64,000 nucleotides of DNA from Clostridium saccharoperbutylacetonicum N1-4(HMT) (GTDB lineage Bacteria; Bacillota; Clostridia; Clostridiales; Clostridiaceae). The DNA lies in the NCBI RefSeq assembly GCF_000340885.1, contig NC_020291.1:3285001-3349000 (forward strand), given 5' to 3'. This document shows, piece by piece, positions 45,125 to 54,610 of the stretch. The notes beneath the pieces are model-generated. The model was not told the DNA's origin. It searched no databases and saw only the letters and a list, made by a program, of their open reading frames with translations. Both the position numbers and the translations under genes were made by a program. How positions within the stretch are numbered: position 1 is the first letter of the stretch; every line of letters starts with the position of its first letter.

Positions 45125-45440
45125 AACCGTTGATAAGAATAGTAGATAATAAAACTAAGTATAAAGAGAATTCGATGTTTGGTGAGAATCGAATGCTAAA
45201 GATGTTATTGAATGGGTCTTTGAGGTGATATCTTGAAATTTTAAGAGTAGGGATATACGGGGGTCAGCCGTTAAAATGACAGGATATAAATTTTGAGAGT
45301 TAAATAGTATTTTTATAATAGGAAATATTTTTAGTTTAGAAGTATAGTTAATTTTCTCAATTTTAGTATCTGATAATATATACATTAGGTGGTATAACGG
45401 AATTATAGCATTTCGTCCTATTTGGACGAAGTGCTTTTTG
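45125..45440 (+). promoter_or_regulatory. T-box riboswitch upstream of trpE (tryptophan)
   Basis: This leader has a long Stem I region starting near 45130. The presumed specifier lies in 'TGAATGGGTCTTTGAG', with TGG (Trp) at 45213-45215. The T-box sequence TAGGTGGTATAACGG is at 45386-45400. A terminator pairs AGCATTTCGTCC with GGACGAAGTGCTTTTT (45407-45439). Uncharged tRNA-Trp would stabilise the antiterminator and allow trp expression. Confidence 0.85.
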
Positions 45441-45540
45441 TATATATAAATTTATTAATCAATAGTTGTATTGGGATAAGGTTTTATTTTTATACAAATT
45501 GATTAGACTTTTTATATATAATAATTCACATCACTTGATA

Positions 45541-45605
45541 TTAAGATTTGGGTGGCATAGCGAGTCACTTCGTCCCAATTTGATGGACGGAGTGGCTTTT
45601 TATAT
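45541..45605 (+). promoter_or_regulatory. Second T-box antiterminator/terminator module without Stem I
   Basis: A second T-box-like sequence, TTGGGTGGCATAGCG (45548-45562), is followed by a terminator GTCACTTCGTCC with GGACGGAGTGGC and a T tail (45564-45603). Only about 100 bases separate it from the first terminator, too little for another full specifier domain. Confidence 0.75.
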
Positions 45606-45694
45606 TTCTAAAAAATATAGATAAATTACTATTGAGTTCTATTTAGCTGGTATTTGAAACAAATAAAATGGCCAAGATCAAAGGAGGTAAGAAT

Positions 45695-47086
45695 ATGATC
45701 AATATTTCAAAAGAAAGTTTTATTGCAAAGAAAAAATCAAATATTATTTTTTCAGTAATAAGTGAATTTCGAGGTGATGAAATTACACCAATAAAAATAC
45801 TAAGAGGGTTTAGTGGCAGTAGAAGATTTATTTTTGAAAGTGGAAGTAAAGAAAATTATTTTGGTAGATATTCATATATGGGAGAAAATCCATATAAAGA
45901 AATTTGTGGCGATGGTCAAGGAGAAGTAGACCAATTAAAAAAAGAAATTAGAGTTAGTTTTGATAAAAGTACAAATCCATTTTCATTTAATGGTGGAGCT
46001 ATTGGATATATGGGATATGATTCTATACAACTATATGAAAAAAAACTAAATTTTAAAAATCCAGATGATTTAAAAATGCCTATAATGCGTTTCAATTTTT
46101 ATAATAGATATCTCTGTTATGATCATTTTACTCATAAGGTATATATTGTAGATAACATTATGGAGAATGATCAAAGAGAATATGATGAAATAATTGCATC
46201 ACAAAAAGAATATATAAACAGTCTTCTTTATAAGCCAGTTCTAGCAGAAGAACCTGACGATAGAGAGGAAGTTTCCTTTGAATTCTATACCTCTAGAGAA
46301 AAATTTATTGAAAATGTTAAAAAAGCAAGAGAACATATTTTAGCTGGAGATATTTTTCAAATTGTTTTATCTCAAAGGATGAAGTGCCAAACTGAAAAGT
46401 CATACTTAGAAATATATAGAAGATTAAGAGAAGAAAATCCTTCTCCTTACATGTTCTTACTTGATTTTGATGATTATCAGGTTGTTGGATCATCTCCAGA
46501 AAGTCTGGTATCAGTTAAAAATGGCAAAGTTTCTACGAATCCAATAGCAGGTACTAGAAAAAGAGGAGAAACACCAGAAATTGATAGCATCCTTGAAAAA
46601 GAACTTACGGAAGATGAAAAGGAACTTGCAGAACACGTTATGCTTGTAGACCTTGGAAGAAATGATATAGGTAAAGTTAGTAAAATAGGAACCGTTAATG
46701 TAAGTGATTTTATGAAAGTTGAAAAATTTTCTCATGTAATGCATATAACCACAAAAGTTGTTGGAGATATATTAGATAATAAAGATGGCTTTGAAGCATT
46801 AGCAGCATGTCTTCCAGCTGGTACAGTTTCAGGAGCCCCCAAAATAAGAGCTATGGAAATAATAGAGGAACTTGAAGAATGTAAAAGAGGTATTTATTCA
46901 GGCTCAGTGGGATATTTTTCTTATGGTGGAGATATGGACATGGCAATTATTATAAGAACTATAATCTTAAAAGCTAAAACAGCATATCTCCAAGCTGGAG
47001 CAGGAATTGTATATGATTCAGTGCCAGAAAAAGAATTTGAGGAAATTCAAAATAAATTGATGGTTTTAAAGGAGGTTTTGAGATGA
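45695..47086 (+). CDS. trpE: Anthranilate synthase component I
   Basis: This 463-residue chorismate-binding enzyme has 'SPESLV', 'IAGTRKRG', 'HVMLVDLGRNDIG' and 'LPAGTVSGAPK'. It converts chorismate to anthranilate with ammonia supplied by TrpG. The N-terminal 'FIFESG' stretch lies where tryptophan inhibits the family. ATG 45695 follows AAAGGAGG; an earlier ATG at 45668 has no site. It is the first gene of the trp operon and overlaps trpG by 4 bases. Confidence 0.95.
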   Translation: MINISKESFIAKKKSNIIFSVISEFRGDEITPIKILRGFSGSRRFIFESGSKENYFGRYSYMGENPYKEICGDGQGEVDQLKKEIRVSFDKSTNPFSFNGGAIGYMGYDSIQLYEKKLNFKNPDDLKMPIMRFNFYNRYLCYDHFTHKVYIVDNIMENDQREYDEIIASQKEYINSLLYKPVLAEEPDDREEVSFEFYTSREKFIENVKKAREHILAGDIFQIVLSQRMKCQTEKSYLEIYRRLREENPSPYMFLLDFDDYQVVGSSPESLVSVKNGKVSTNPIAGTRKRGETPEIDSILEKELTEDEKELAEHVMLVDLGRNDIGKVSKIGTVNVSDFMKVEKFSHVMHITTKVVGDILDNKDGFEALAACLPAGTVSGAPKIRAMEIIEELEECKRGIYSGSVGYFSYGGDMDMAIIIRTIILKAKTAYLQAGAGIVYDSVPEKEFEEIQNKLMVLKEVLR

Positions 47087-47670
47087 TAATTTTAATTGAT
47101 AATTATGATTCCTTTACATTTAATTTATATCAATATTTAAGTGAGTATGCTGAAACTAAAGTATTTAGAAATGATGAAATTACCATTGATGAGTTAGAAA
47201 AGCTTAGTCCTAAAGGTATAGTAATATCACCAGGACCTGGAGTACCAGAAGATGCTGGAATTTCTATAGAAGTTATACAAAAGTTAGGGGAAACAATCCC
47301 TATTTTAGGAATATGTCTTGGACATCAAAGTATAGCAACTGCTTATGGTGGTAAGGTCATTAGAGCTGATGAAATTTTTCATGGGAAAACTTCAAAGGTA
47401 CAAGTTAAGGGAAAAGATATTTTTGAAGGAGTACCAAGAAAAATAGATGTGATGAGATATCATTCCTTAATTGTTGAAAATAGCTCCCTTCCTAATTGTC
47501 TTGAAGTTATAGCAGCTACCATTGAGAAAAATGACATTATGGCTATAAAGCATAAAGAATTTGATGTATTTGGGCTTCAGTTTCATCCTGAATCAATATA
47601 TACACCAAAAGGTAAACATATGATTGGAAATTTTGTAATTAACATCTGTAAAGATACATTAGAAAATTAA
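47083..47670 (+). CDS. trpG: Anthranilate synthase component II (glutamine amidotransferase)
   Basis: This 195-residue class I amidotransferase has the nucleophile cysteine in 'GICLGHQSIA' and 'FHPESI' near the C-terminus. It releases ammonia from glutamine for TrpE. It overlaps trpE by 4 bases. In many bacteria the same subunit also serves PabB (folate); nothing here tests that. Confidence 0.95.
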   Translation: MIILIDNYDSFTFNLYQYLSEYAETKVFRNDEITIDELEKLSPKGIVISPGPGVPEDAGISIEVIQKLGETIPILGICLGHQSIATAYGGKVIRADEIFHGKTSKVQVKGKDIFEGVPRKIDVMRYHSLIVENSSLPNCLEVIAATIEKNDIMAIKHKEFDVFGLQFHPESIYTPKGKHMIGNFVINICKDTLEN

Positions 47671-47691
47671 ATGAAAGAGGGTGAAGATAAA

Positions 47692-48702
47692 ATGACAATA
47701 GAAATTGCAATAAAAAAATTAACTTCAAGAGAAGTTTTATCAGAAGATGAAGTTAGAGCTGTAATTAATCAAATAATGAGAGGAGAAGCAACTTCAGCAC
47801 AAATAGGTGCTTTCTTAATAGGTCTTAAGATTAATGGAGAAACTCCAAGTCAAATTTTAGGTGCTGTTAAAGCATTAAGGGATAATTTTACACCAGTAAA
47901 AATTGTAAAGCCAAAGCATTTGATAGATACTTGTGGAACTGGTGGAGATGGTGCTAAGACGTTTAATATTTCCACTGCAGTAGCAATAGTAGCTGCAAGT
48001 GGTGGTGCAAAAGTTGCTAAACATGGAAATCGTGCAGTTTCAAGCAAAAGTGGAAGCGCTGATGTTCTTAATGAACTTGGTATAAAGATTGATTTTGATG
48101 AAAATCAAAGCAGAGAAATAATCGAAAAAAATGGAATGGCATTTTTGTTTGCACCAATGTACAATGGAGCAATGAAAAACGTTGCAAATGAAAGAAAAGA
48201 ATTAGGAACAAGAACTATTTTCAATATAATAGGACCACTTTCAAATCCAGCACCATTAACTGGACAACTTTTAGGAGTATATGATAAAACATTAATTCAA
48301 CCTATTGGAGAAGCTTTATTAAATTTAGGATTAAATAGAGCAATGGTAGTATGTGGTGATGACGGGCTAGATGAAATAACAACAACTACAACAACAAATG
48401 TTTGTGAAATTAAAAATGGGAAATTAATATCTTATAAATTAGATCCTGAGACCCTTGGATTTAAAAAAGCTGAATTAAAAGAAATAAAAGGTGGAGATGC
48501 TAAAGAAAATGCAAGAATTATCTTAAAAATCTTAAAAGGTGAAAAAGGGCCCGCTAGAGATATTGTTGCTTTAAATGCTGGAGCAGCACTTTATGTAGCA
48601 GAACTTGTTGATTCAATAAAAGTTGGCATAGAAAAAGCCAATGAGCTTATTGATTCAGGAATTGCATTTGAGAAATATAAAGAACTTGTGAATATAAGTT
48701 AA
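47692..48702 (+). CDS. trpD: Anthranilate phosphoribosyltransferase
   Basis: This 336-residue enzyme has 'DTCGTGGDGAKTFNIST' (PRPP loop) and 'ERKELGTRTIFNIIGPLSNP'. It joins anthranilate to phosphoribosyl pyrophosphate. ATG 47692 follows GAGGGTGA; an earlier ATG at 47671 abuts the trpG stop and overlaps the ribosome site. The length is normal. Confidence 0.94.
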   Translation: MTIEIAIKKLTSREVLSEDEVRAVINQIMRGEATSAQIGAFLIGLKINGETPSQILGAVKALRDNFTPVKIVKPKHLIDTCGTGGDGAKTFNISTAVAIVAASGGAKVAKHGNRAVSSKSGSADVLNELGIKIDFDENQSREIIEKNGMAFLFAPMYNGAMKNVANERKELGTRTIFNIIGPLSNPAPLTGQLLGVYDKTLIQPIGEALLNLGLNRAMVVCGDDGLDEITTTTTTNVCEIKNGKLISYKLDPETLGFKKAELKEIKGGDAKENARIILKILKGEKGPARDIVALNAGAALYVAELVDSIKVGIEKANELIDSGIAFEKYKELVNIS

Positions 48703-48716
48703 TGTGAGGTGATATT

Positions 48717-49547
48717 TTGATTTTAGATGATATTATAGCAAAGAAAAAAATAAGAGTTAATAAGAGAAAACAAGAAATTCCAATAAAAGAATTAGAAAAG
48801 CAAGCTCTACAAATTGTTAAAGCTGAAAAAGAATCAAATTATATAAATCCTTTCAGAGCTGAATTAGTTAATGATGGCTTATCTGTAATAGGAGAATTTA
48901 AGAAAGCTTCGCCATCAAAAGGTATAATAGTTGAAAATTTTAATATAAAAGAAATATTAAATTATTATACCTACATAGGTGTAGATGTATTTTCGATTTT
49001 AACTGAAGAAGATTTCTTTTTAGGTAGTGATAACTATCTTAAGGAAATACGAAAAGCTTCACATATACCTATTCTTAGAAAGGATTTTATAATAGATTTT
49101 TATCAAATTTATGAAGCTAAAGTTCTTGGAGCAAGTGGTATTTTACTTATTGTAAGTGTTTTAGGTGATAAGTTAGGAGAATTTTATAAGGAAGCAAAGA
49201 GATTTAATTTAGAACCTTTAGTTGAAATTCATAATAAAGAAGAATTGGATTTGGCCTTAAAATTTGATTGTGAAATTATTGGGATAAATAATAGGGATTT
49301 AAAGACCTTTAATGTAGCACTTAATACAACAAAAGAACTTATTAGCTATATACCAAAAGATAAAATAATTATAGCTGAAAGTGGAATTATGAGTATTGAA
49401 GATCTAAAAACCATAAGTCAGTTTGGAGCTAATGGAGTATTGATAGGAGAATTGTTTATGAGGAATATAGACAATAAAGCTTTTAAAAATCAATATAAAA
49501 ATTTTAGAAACAACAACCAAAAAAATAAAGAAATTATACACCTATAA
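48717..49547 (+). CDS. trpC: Indole-3-glycerol phosphate synthase
   Basis: This 276-residue TIM-barrel enzyme has 'VIGEFKKASPSKG', 'LRKDFI' and 'AESGIMSIEDL'. It closes the indole ring in tryptophan synthesis. The start is TTG 48717 after GTGAGGTG. It is a stand-alone TrpC, not fused to TrpF. A run of small hairpin repeats begins right at its stop codon. Confidence 0.93.
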   Translation: MILDDIIAKKKIRVNKRKQEIPIKELEKQALQIVKAEKESNYINPFRAELVNDGLSVIGEFKKASPSKGIIVENFNIKEILNYYTYIGVDVFSILTEEDFFLGSDNYLKEIRKASHIPILRKDFIIDFYQIYEAKVLGASGILLIVSVLGDKLGEFYKEAKRFNLEPLVEIHNKEELDLALKFDCEIIGINNRDLKTFNVALNTTKELISYIPKDKIIIAESGIMSIEDLKTISQFGANGVLIGELFMRNIDNKAFKNQYKNFRNNNQKNKEIIHL

Positions 49548-49730
49548 AAAGAGCAGCTATGCTGCAATAAGGATCATTTTTAAAAAGAGACAAGGATCAA
49601 TTTTAAGAATAGGAGCTATGATGCAATAAGAATAGAGATAAAGATGAATTTAAAAGGAGCAGCTATGCTGTAATACGGAACTAGTCTGCAATTCGGATCA
49701 ATCTTAAAAGGAGCAGCTATGCTGCAACAT
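49546..49730 (+). repeat. Cluster of short hairpin repeats between trpC and trpF
   Basis: Four diverged copies of a unit resembling GGAGCAGCTATGCTGCAATA occur at about 49550, 49611, 49655 and 49709. Each has a small palindrome (GCAGC-TAT-GCTGC). The interspersed GGATCA-rich pieces repeat too (49571, 49594, 49695). There is no gene. The cluster enlarges the trpC-trpF gap to 267 bases in an otherwise compact operon. Confidence 0.75.
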
Positions 49731-49814
49731 AAGAACTTATATTAGCAATTTACGACTTGTTATTTATTTTTCAATGTTCCTTATGATTTTTAGCAGCAAA
49801 TGTGAGGAGTATAT

Positions 49815-50498
49815 ATGATTAAAATTAAAATATGTGGAATAACTAATGAAACAGAAATAGAATATTTAAATATTTTAAAACCAGATTATGTAGGTTTTTT
49901 ATTTACAAAGAGTAAGAGACAAATTGATGTAAATAAGGCCAAAATATTAATTAATTTATTAAATAAAGATATTAAAACAGTTGGAGTATTTAAAGATAAT
50001 CCAATTGATGAGATTTTAAAAGTTATTAAAGAGATAAATCTCAATGCTATTCAACTTCATGGAGAAGAAAATGAAAATTATATAAGCAGCCTAAAAGGTA
50101 GCTTGAATAAACAAATTGAAATCTGGAAAGCATTATCAATAAATAATATAGAAGAAATTGAAAATTACAATTTAAAAAATAATAATAGAGAAGATAAATT
50201 AGTTGATAATTTTCTTATTGATGGTTCTAATCCAGGAAGCGGGGAAACATTTTCTTTAGAAAAAATTAAAAATTACTTTGGAAAACAATCCTTGAAAAAT
50301 ACTAATAACAAAAAGAATAATTTCATTTTAGCAGGAGGATTATCTCCGGAAAATATAGTCGAAAGAATTGAAAAAGCTAATCCTATTGGTATAGATGTTT
50401 CCTCTGGAGTTGAGATTGTAGATGATAATGAAAAACAAACGAAATCTTTTGATAAAATGAAAGATCTTATTGAAAAGGTCAGAGCTTTAAATGATTAA
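49815..50498 (+). CDS. trpF: Phosphoribosylanthranilate isomerase
   Basis: This 227-residue TIM-barrel isomerase has 'KICGITN' with the catalytic cysteine, 'QLHGEE', and 'LAGGLSPENI'. It catalyses the Amadori step before TrpC. It is slightly longer than usual because of Asn/Lys-rich stretches near residues 120-130 and 165-172. GTGAGGAG precedes its ATG. Confidence 0.93.
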   Translation: MIKIKICGITNETEIEYLNILKPDYVGFLFTKSKRQIDVNKAKILINLLNKDIKTVGVFKDNPIDEILKVIKEINLNAIQLHGEENENYISSLKGSLNKQIEIWKALSINNIEEIENYNLKNNNREDKLVDNFLIDGSNPGSGETFSLEKIKNYFGKQSLKNTNNKKNNFILAGGLSPENIVERIEKANPIGIDVSSGVEIVDDNEKQTKSFDKMKDLIEKVRALND

Positions 50499-50663
50499 GG
50501 ATGATAAACTTCAATTATCAATATTCAATGTCAAATGATCAATTAAGTTGATTTTAAATGGAGATATTTAAGTTTTGAATAACTATTTTTACAAAATATA
50601 TTAATTAAATCAATTATTAAATATGGATTGTACATGACTAAAATATGAAAGGTAGGTATGACA

Positions 50664-51839
50664 ATGGAAGGAAGATTTAATGAGTTTGGTGGACAATATG
50701 TTCCTGAAACTGTAATGAATGCTCTTATTGAACTTGAAGATGCTTATAATAAGGTAAAAGATGATAAAGAATTTATGGACGAGTATATGTATTATTTAAA
50801 ATATTATACTGGAAGACCTAGTCCTTTATACTATGCTGAAAATATGACTAAAGATTTAAATGGTGCGAAAATTTATTTAAAAAGGGAAGATTTAAATCAT
50901 ACAGGAGCTCACAAAATAAACAATGCTTTAGGACAAGTGCTTTTAGCTAAAAGAATGGGGAAAAAGAAAGTTATCGCAGAAACTGGTGCTGGTCAGCATG
51001 GAGTTGCTACAGCTACAGTTGCAGCAAAATTTGGAATGGAATGCAAAGTCTTTATGGGAGAGGAAGATATAAAGAGGCAGGCAATTAATGTTAAAAAAAT
51101 GGAGCTTTTAGGAACAGAAGTGGTTCCAGTATTAAATGGTGCTAGAACCTTAAATGATGCAGTAACTGAAGCCATAAGGTATTGGGCTTCCAATGTTGAA
51201 GACACCTTTTATATTATAGGTTCAGCCTTAGGACCACATCCATATCCTACAATGGTTAGAAATTTTCAAAGGGTTATAGGAGATGAAGCTAGAAAGCAAA
51301 TTTTAGAACTGGAAGGAAAACTTCCAGATTATATCCTAGCTCCTGTTGGTGGAGGAAGTAATGCTATAGGAATATTCTATCCTTTTATAAATGATAAAGA
51401 AGTAACTCTAATAGGAGTTGAGGGTGCAGGAAAAGGTCTTGAAACTGATAAGCATGCTGCAACTATGTCAAAAAGGGAAAAGGGAATTATTCATGGAATG
51501 TTAAGCTATGTTCTTCAAGACAATGATGGTGGAATACTCGAGGCTTATTCCATATCAGCAGGTCTTGATTATCCTGGTGTTGGTCCTGAACATGCTTATC
51601 TTTGTGAAACTAATCAAGCAACTTATGTTAGTGTAACAGATGATGAAGCTGTAAGAGATGGATTTATGTACTTGACTAAAATTGAAGGAATAGTACCAGC
51701 TTTGGAATCAGCACATGCAATCGCTTATGCAAAAAAATTTGCGCCAACTTTGAGCAAGGATAAGATAATGATTATAAATCTATCAGGGAGAGGAGATAAA
51801 GATATGGATGCTGTGCTTTCATATCTTGGTGAAGAATAA
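50664..51839 (+). CDS. trpB: Tryptophan synthase beta subunit
   Basis: This protein of about 391 residues is a PLP enzyme with the lysine in '[13 protein letters not shown]', plus '[12 protein letters not shown]' and 'VGGGSNAIG' (phosphate site). It makes tryptophan from indole and serine in complex with TrpA. ATG 50664 is preferred because AAAGGTAGG lies just before ATG 50658. It shares one base with the trpA start. Confidence 0.95.
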   Translation: MEGRFNEFGGQYVPETVMNALIELEDAYNKVKDDKEFMDEYMYYLKYYTGRPSPLYYAENMTKDLNGAKIYLKREDLNHTGAHKINNALGQVLLAKRMGKKKVIAETGAGQHGVATATVAAKFGMECKVFMGEEDIKRQAINVKKMELLGTEVVPVLNGARTLNDAVTEAIRYWASNVEDTFYIIGSALGPHPYPTMVRNFQRVIGDEARKQILELEGKLPDYILAPVGGGSNAIGIFYPFINDKEVTLIGVEGAGKGLETDKHAATMSKREKGIIHGMLSYVLQDNDGGILEAYSISAGLDYPGVGPEHAYLCETNQATYVSVTDDEAVRDGFMYLTKIEGIVPALESAHAIAYAKKFAPTLSKDKIMIINLSGRGDKDMDAVLSYLGEE

Positions 51840-52615
51840 TGAATAGAATAGATATATCTTTTAATGAACTTAAAAAAAATAATAAAAAAGCACTTATACC
51901 ATTTGTAACTTGTGGAGCAGATCTTACAATTGAAGAAACAGCAGAATTAATTATAGAATTAGATAGGGAAGGAAGCACATTAGTTGAAATTGGAGTTCCT
52001 TTTAGTGATCCTCTTGCTGATGGTCCAGTAATACAAAATGCATATACTAAAGCCTTAAATAACGGTACTAAATTAAGAGATGTATTTAATTGTGTTAAAT
52101 TAGTAAGAGAAAAATCACAAATACCAGTTGTTTTAATGGTTTATTTCAATGTTGTCTATTTTAATGGGATAGAAAATTTTATTAAAGAAGCAGCAATGAG
52201 TGGTGCAGATGGATTAATTGTACCAGATGTTCCTCTTGAAGAAAGAGGAGAACTTAATAAGATTTGCGAGATCAATGGGATATATTTGATACCATTAGTA
52301 GCAAGAACATCAAGAGATAGAATAGCAGTAATAACAAAGGATGCTAAAGGCTTTGTATATTGTGTTTCTACCAATGGAACAACAGGGGAAAGAACAACTT
52401 TGGACAGCGGAACTCAAGAATATTTAGCTGAAGTTCGAAAAATAGTAAACATACCAATGTGCATTGGTTTTGGCATTTCATCAAGAGAAGTCGTAAAAGA
52501 AATTAAAGATTACTGTGATGGAGTAATTGTTGGTAGTGCAATAGTAAAAAGGATGGCAGAAGGCAAGCAACCAGTGATTGAATTTATAAGAGATTTGAAG
52601 GACGGTTTATACTAA
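51839..52615 (+). CDS. trpA: Tryptophan synthase alpha subunit
   Basis: This 258-residue TIM-barrel has 'EIGVPFSDPLADGPVIQ' with the catalytic Glu/Asp pair. It releases indole from indole-3-glycerol phosphate and passes it to TrpB. Its ATG overlaps the trpB stop (TAATG). It is the last gene of the trp operon; no clear GC-rich terminator follows. Confidence 0.95.
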   Translation: MNRIDISFNELKKNNKKALIPFVTCGADLTIEETAELIIELDREGSTLVEIGVPFSDPLADGPVIQNAYTKALNNGTKLRDVFNCVKLVREKSQIPVVLMVYFNVVYFNGIENFIKEAAMSGADGLIVPDVPLEERGELNKICEINGIYLIPLVARTSRDRIAVITKDAKGFVYCVSTNGTTGERTTLDSGTQEYLAEVRKIVNIPMCIGFGISSREVVKEIKDYCDGVIVGSAIVKRMAEGKQPVIEFIRDLKDGLY

Positions 52616-52694
52616 ATTAATTAATAATAAAAATTCTATTATTTTATTTCAAAAATTGTGCTATAATTTTTTGGAAATGAGGTGTTTTTAAATT

Positions 52695-52997
52695 ATGGCA
52701 AAGAAAAATAGTAGAAATACAGATATTTTAAGTGAAAGTAAAAATACAACTTCACCTAAAGTATATTCATTATTAGTTGATTTAGTAAATGAAAATAAAG
52801 ATGACTTAGCAGAAGATGTTTTAAAAATAGATTACTTACTAACATATACGAGTAATTGCATTAAGGATAAAGATTTTAAGGAAGCAAAAAGTACAATAAA
52901 GATGGCAAAAGCAAGAATGGATAAATTAATAGAGAATAAAGTTAATATTGAATATTTACAATATCTTTATGATGGAATTAATGCAAAAATAAAATAA
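52695..52997 (+). CDS. Small hypothetical protein, 100 residues
   Basis: I do not recognise this protein. It is charged and mostly helical by its composition ('LVNENKDDLAEDVLKIDYLLTYTSN'), with no membrane segment. A TATAAT-like box lies about 35 bases upstream and GAGGTG precedes the ATG. It is followed by another unknown gene after 81 bases. Confidence 0.6.
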   Translation: MAKKNSRNTDILSESKNTTSPKVYSLLVDLVNENKDDLAEDVLKIDYLLTYTSNCIKDKDFKEAKSTIKMAKARMDKLIENKVNIEYLQYLYDGINAKIK

Positions 52998-53078
52998 AAA
53001 AACATTATTATGTTATAATGTTATAGACTTCATCATTTTATGTGAAGATTAAATTAATATGAAAAGTGAGTAGTTTAA

Positions 53079-53498
53079 ATGAGATTTGAAAAGTTAGAAA
53101 AAACAATTAATAAATTGGATAATGATATTGATGCTTTAAAAAGAGTTAAACAATACTTATCGAATAAAGATGAAATTAATGAAATAACTGATTTATTAAA
53201 TAAGGAACGTCAAGTATATGCAGATGAATTATATTTAGGTGATGGAATAGCTTACCTAGAATGTGTAAATATAATTCGAGATTTGTTAAATAAAGAATTA
53301 TATAAAGATGAGCAAGTTAGTCTTTTAGAAGATATAAAAGAAATTCACGGAAGAAAATCACCAAATGTAAGTAAAAAAAGCCATGGGCTTAACGCTTGGC
53401 TTAAATTCTTAGATGTAAATTGTGATTGGATAGAGAATAAAAATAGTGATTGGTCAACATTAATCTTGAGAAGCATTAATCCTAAAATTAATAATTAA
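53079..53498 (+). CDS. Small hypothetical protein, 139 residues
   Basis: I do not recognise this protein. It looks helical and charged at the N-terminus ('FEKLEKTINKLDNDIDALKRVK', possible coiled coil), with a tryptophan-rich C-terminus ('LNAWLKFLDVNCDWIENK'). There is no signal peptide. GTGAG precedes the ATG. It may be paired with the gene at 52695. Confidence 0.6.
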   Translation: MRFEKLEKTINKLDNDIDALKRVKQYLSNKDEINEITDLLNKERQVYADELYLGDGIAYLECVNIIRDLLNKELYKDEQVSLLEDIKEIHGRKSPNVSKKSHGLNAWLKFLDVNCDWIENKNSDWSTLILRSINPKINN

Positions 53499-53549
53499 GC
53501 ACTGGATTAATTGGTTTAGACTGAAATCTCTTAGTTCCATCAAAAATAG

Positions 53550-53590
53550 GCTGATGAATTAAGTGTGATATATAACTAAATTTCATCAGC
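53550..53590. terminator. Hairpin between convergent genes
   Basis: GCTGATGAA (53550-53558) pairs with TTCATCAGC (53582-53590). It lies between the hypothetical gene and the convergent LysR gene. There is no long T run, so strength is unclear. Confidence 0.5.
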
Positions 53591-53603
53591 TCATAATAAT
53601 CAA

Positions 53604-54485
53604 TTAGACTTTCAAGAAATTTATAAGCGTTTTAGCAGCAATGGATAAATCTGTAGAATTTTTGTAAATGACAGTTATATATCTTGAAGGAATTGGTGTT
53701 CTTAGTGGTAGTTCAACAAGAAGTCTATTTTGCAAATCTGTAAGAGAAAATTCTCTTATAACCGACGTTATTCCAAGATCTAATTTTGCACCTTCAACTA
53801 AGAAGTCCATATTGCTAGCTTCAATATCTGGAGTAATGCTTAAATTTTGAGATATTAAATAATTATCAATGTATTCCCTGGTTGAATTAGGACTTTCTAA
53901 TAACATAAAGGAACCTTTTTTAAAAATATCATCAGTAGATGATATTTTTATTTTTTTTATATAATTATTGCTAGCAACGAAAATATCATGTATTTCTTTG
54001 ATTTTAATAAATTCTAATTCCAAATTATTAGATGTGGTTGCAATTATGCCTAAATCTAATTTTCCTTCCTCTACAAGTTTTATTGTATCTAAAGTAGGTT
54101 TATTAATTATCTTAATCTTAAAAGCAGAATATTGTTTTGAAAACTCCTGAAATTTAGGTAAGAAATAACTTTTTCCTATAGTTGTACTAACTCCTAAATT
54201 AATATTTCCCATCTCTTTATTTTTTAATCTTTCTAAAATGTGCTCACCTAATGAAAATTGGTCGAAGGCTATTTTTATATGTTCAAATAATACTTGTCCT
54301 TCTGGCGTTAAAGTTACGCCTTTGGAACTTCTAGAAAAAAGACTAATTTTAAGAGAGTTTTCTAAGGTGCGGATAGATTTGCTTACAGCCGGTTGAGAAA
54401 CATAAAGAACCTCAGCAGCACGTGATATATTTTTACATTTTGCAACTATGAAAAATACTTTATAAAGATTTAAATCAATACTCAT
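53604..54485 (-). CDS. LysR-family transcriptional regulator
   Basis: This protein of about 293 residues has an N-terminal LysR helix-turn-helix ('NISRAAEVLYVSQPAVSKSIRTLENSL') and a C-terminal substrate-binding-like effector domain. The start at 54485 (MSIDLNLY) follows AGGAGTTAT; the frame extends to 54530 without a better site. It diverges from the PanE-like gene at 54611, its likely target. Confidence 0.87.
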   Translation of the reverse strand: MSIDLNLYKVFFIVAKCKNISRAAEVLYVSQPAVSKSIRTLENSLKISLFSRSSKGVTLTPEGQVLFEHIKIAFDQFSLGEHILERLKNKEMGNINLGVSTTIGKSYFLPKFQEFSKQYSAFKIKIINKPTLDTIKLVEEGKLDLGIIATTSNNLELEFIKIKEIHDIFVASNNYIKKIKISSTDDIFKKGSFMLLESPNSTREYIDNYLISQNLSITPDIEASNMDFLVEGAKLDLGITSVIREFSLTDLQNRLLVELPLRTPIPSRYITVIYKNSTDLSIAAKTLINFLKV

Positions 54486-54610
54486 ATCATAACTCCTGTT
54501 TATAGTATTCATAACTAATATATATTTCAATTATATCTAAAAACATTATACAATGTAAATACGAAAAGGAATTATTGAATGTATAAGATTCAAGAAAGGA
54601 AGAAGTTGTT

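Noticed and set aside
45155..45385. Minus-strand open frame of 76 residues
   Set aside because: It lies entirely within the T-box leader, which explains the sequence better.
49546..49730. Possible CRISPR array in the trpC-trpF gap
   Set aside because: Units are too short, diverged and unevenly spaced, with no spacer pattern and no cas genes.
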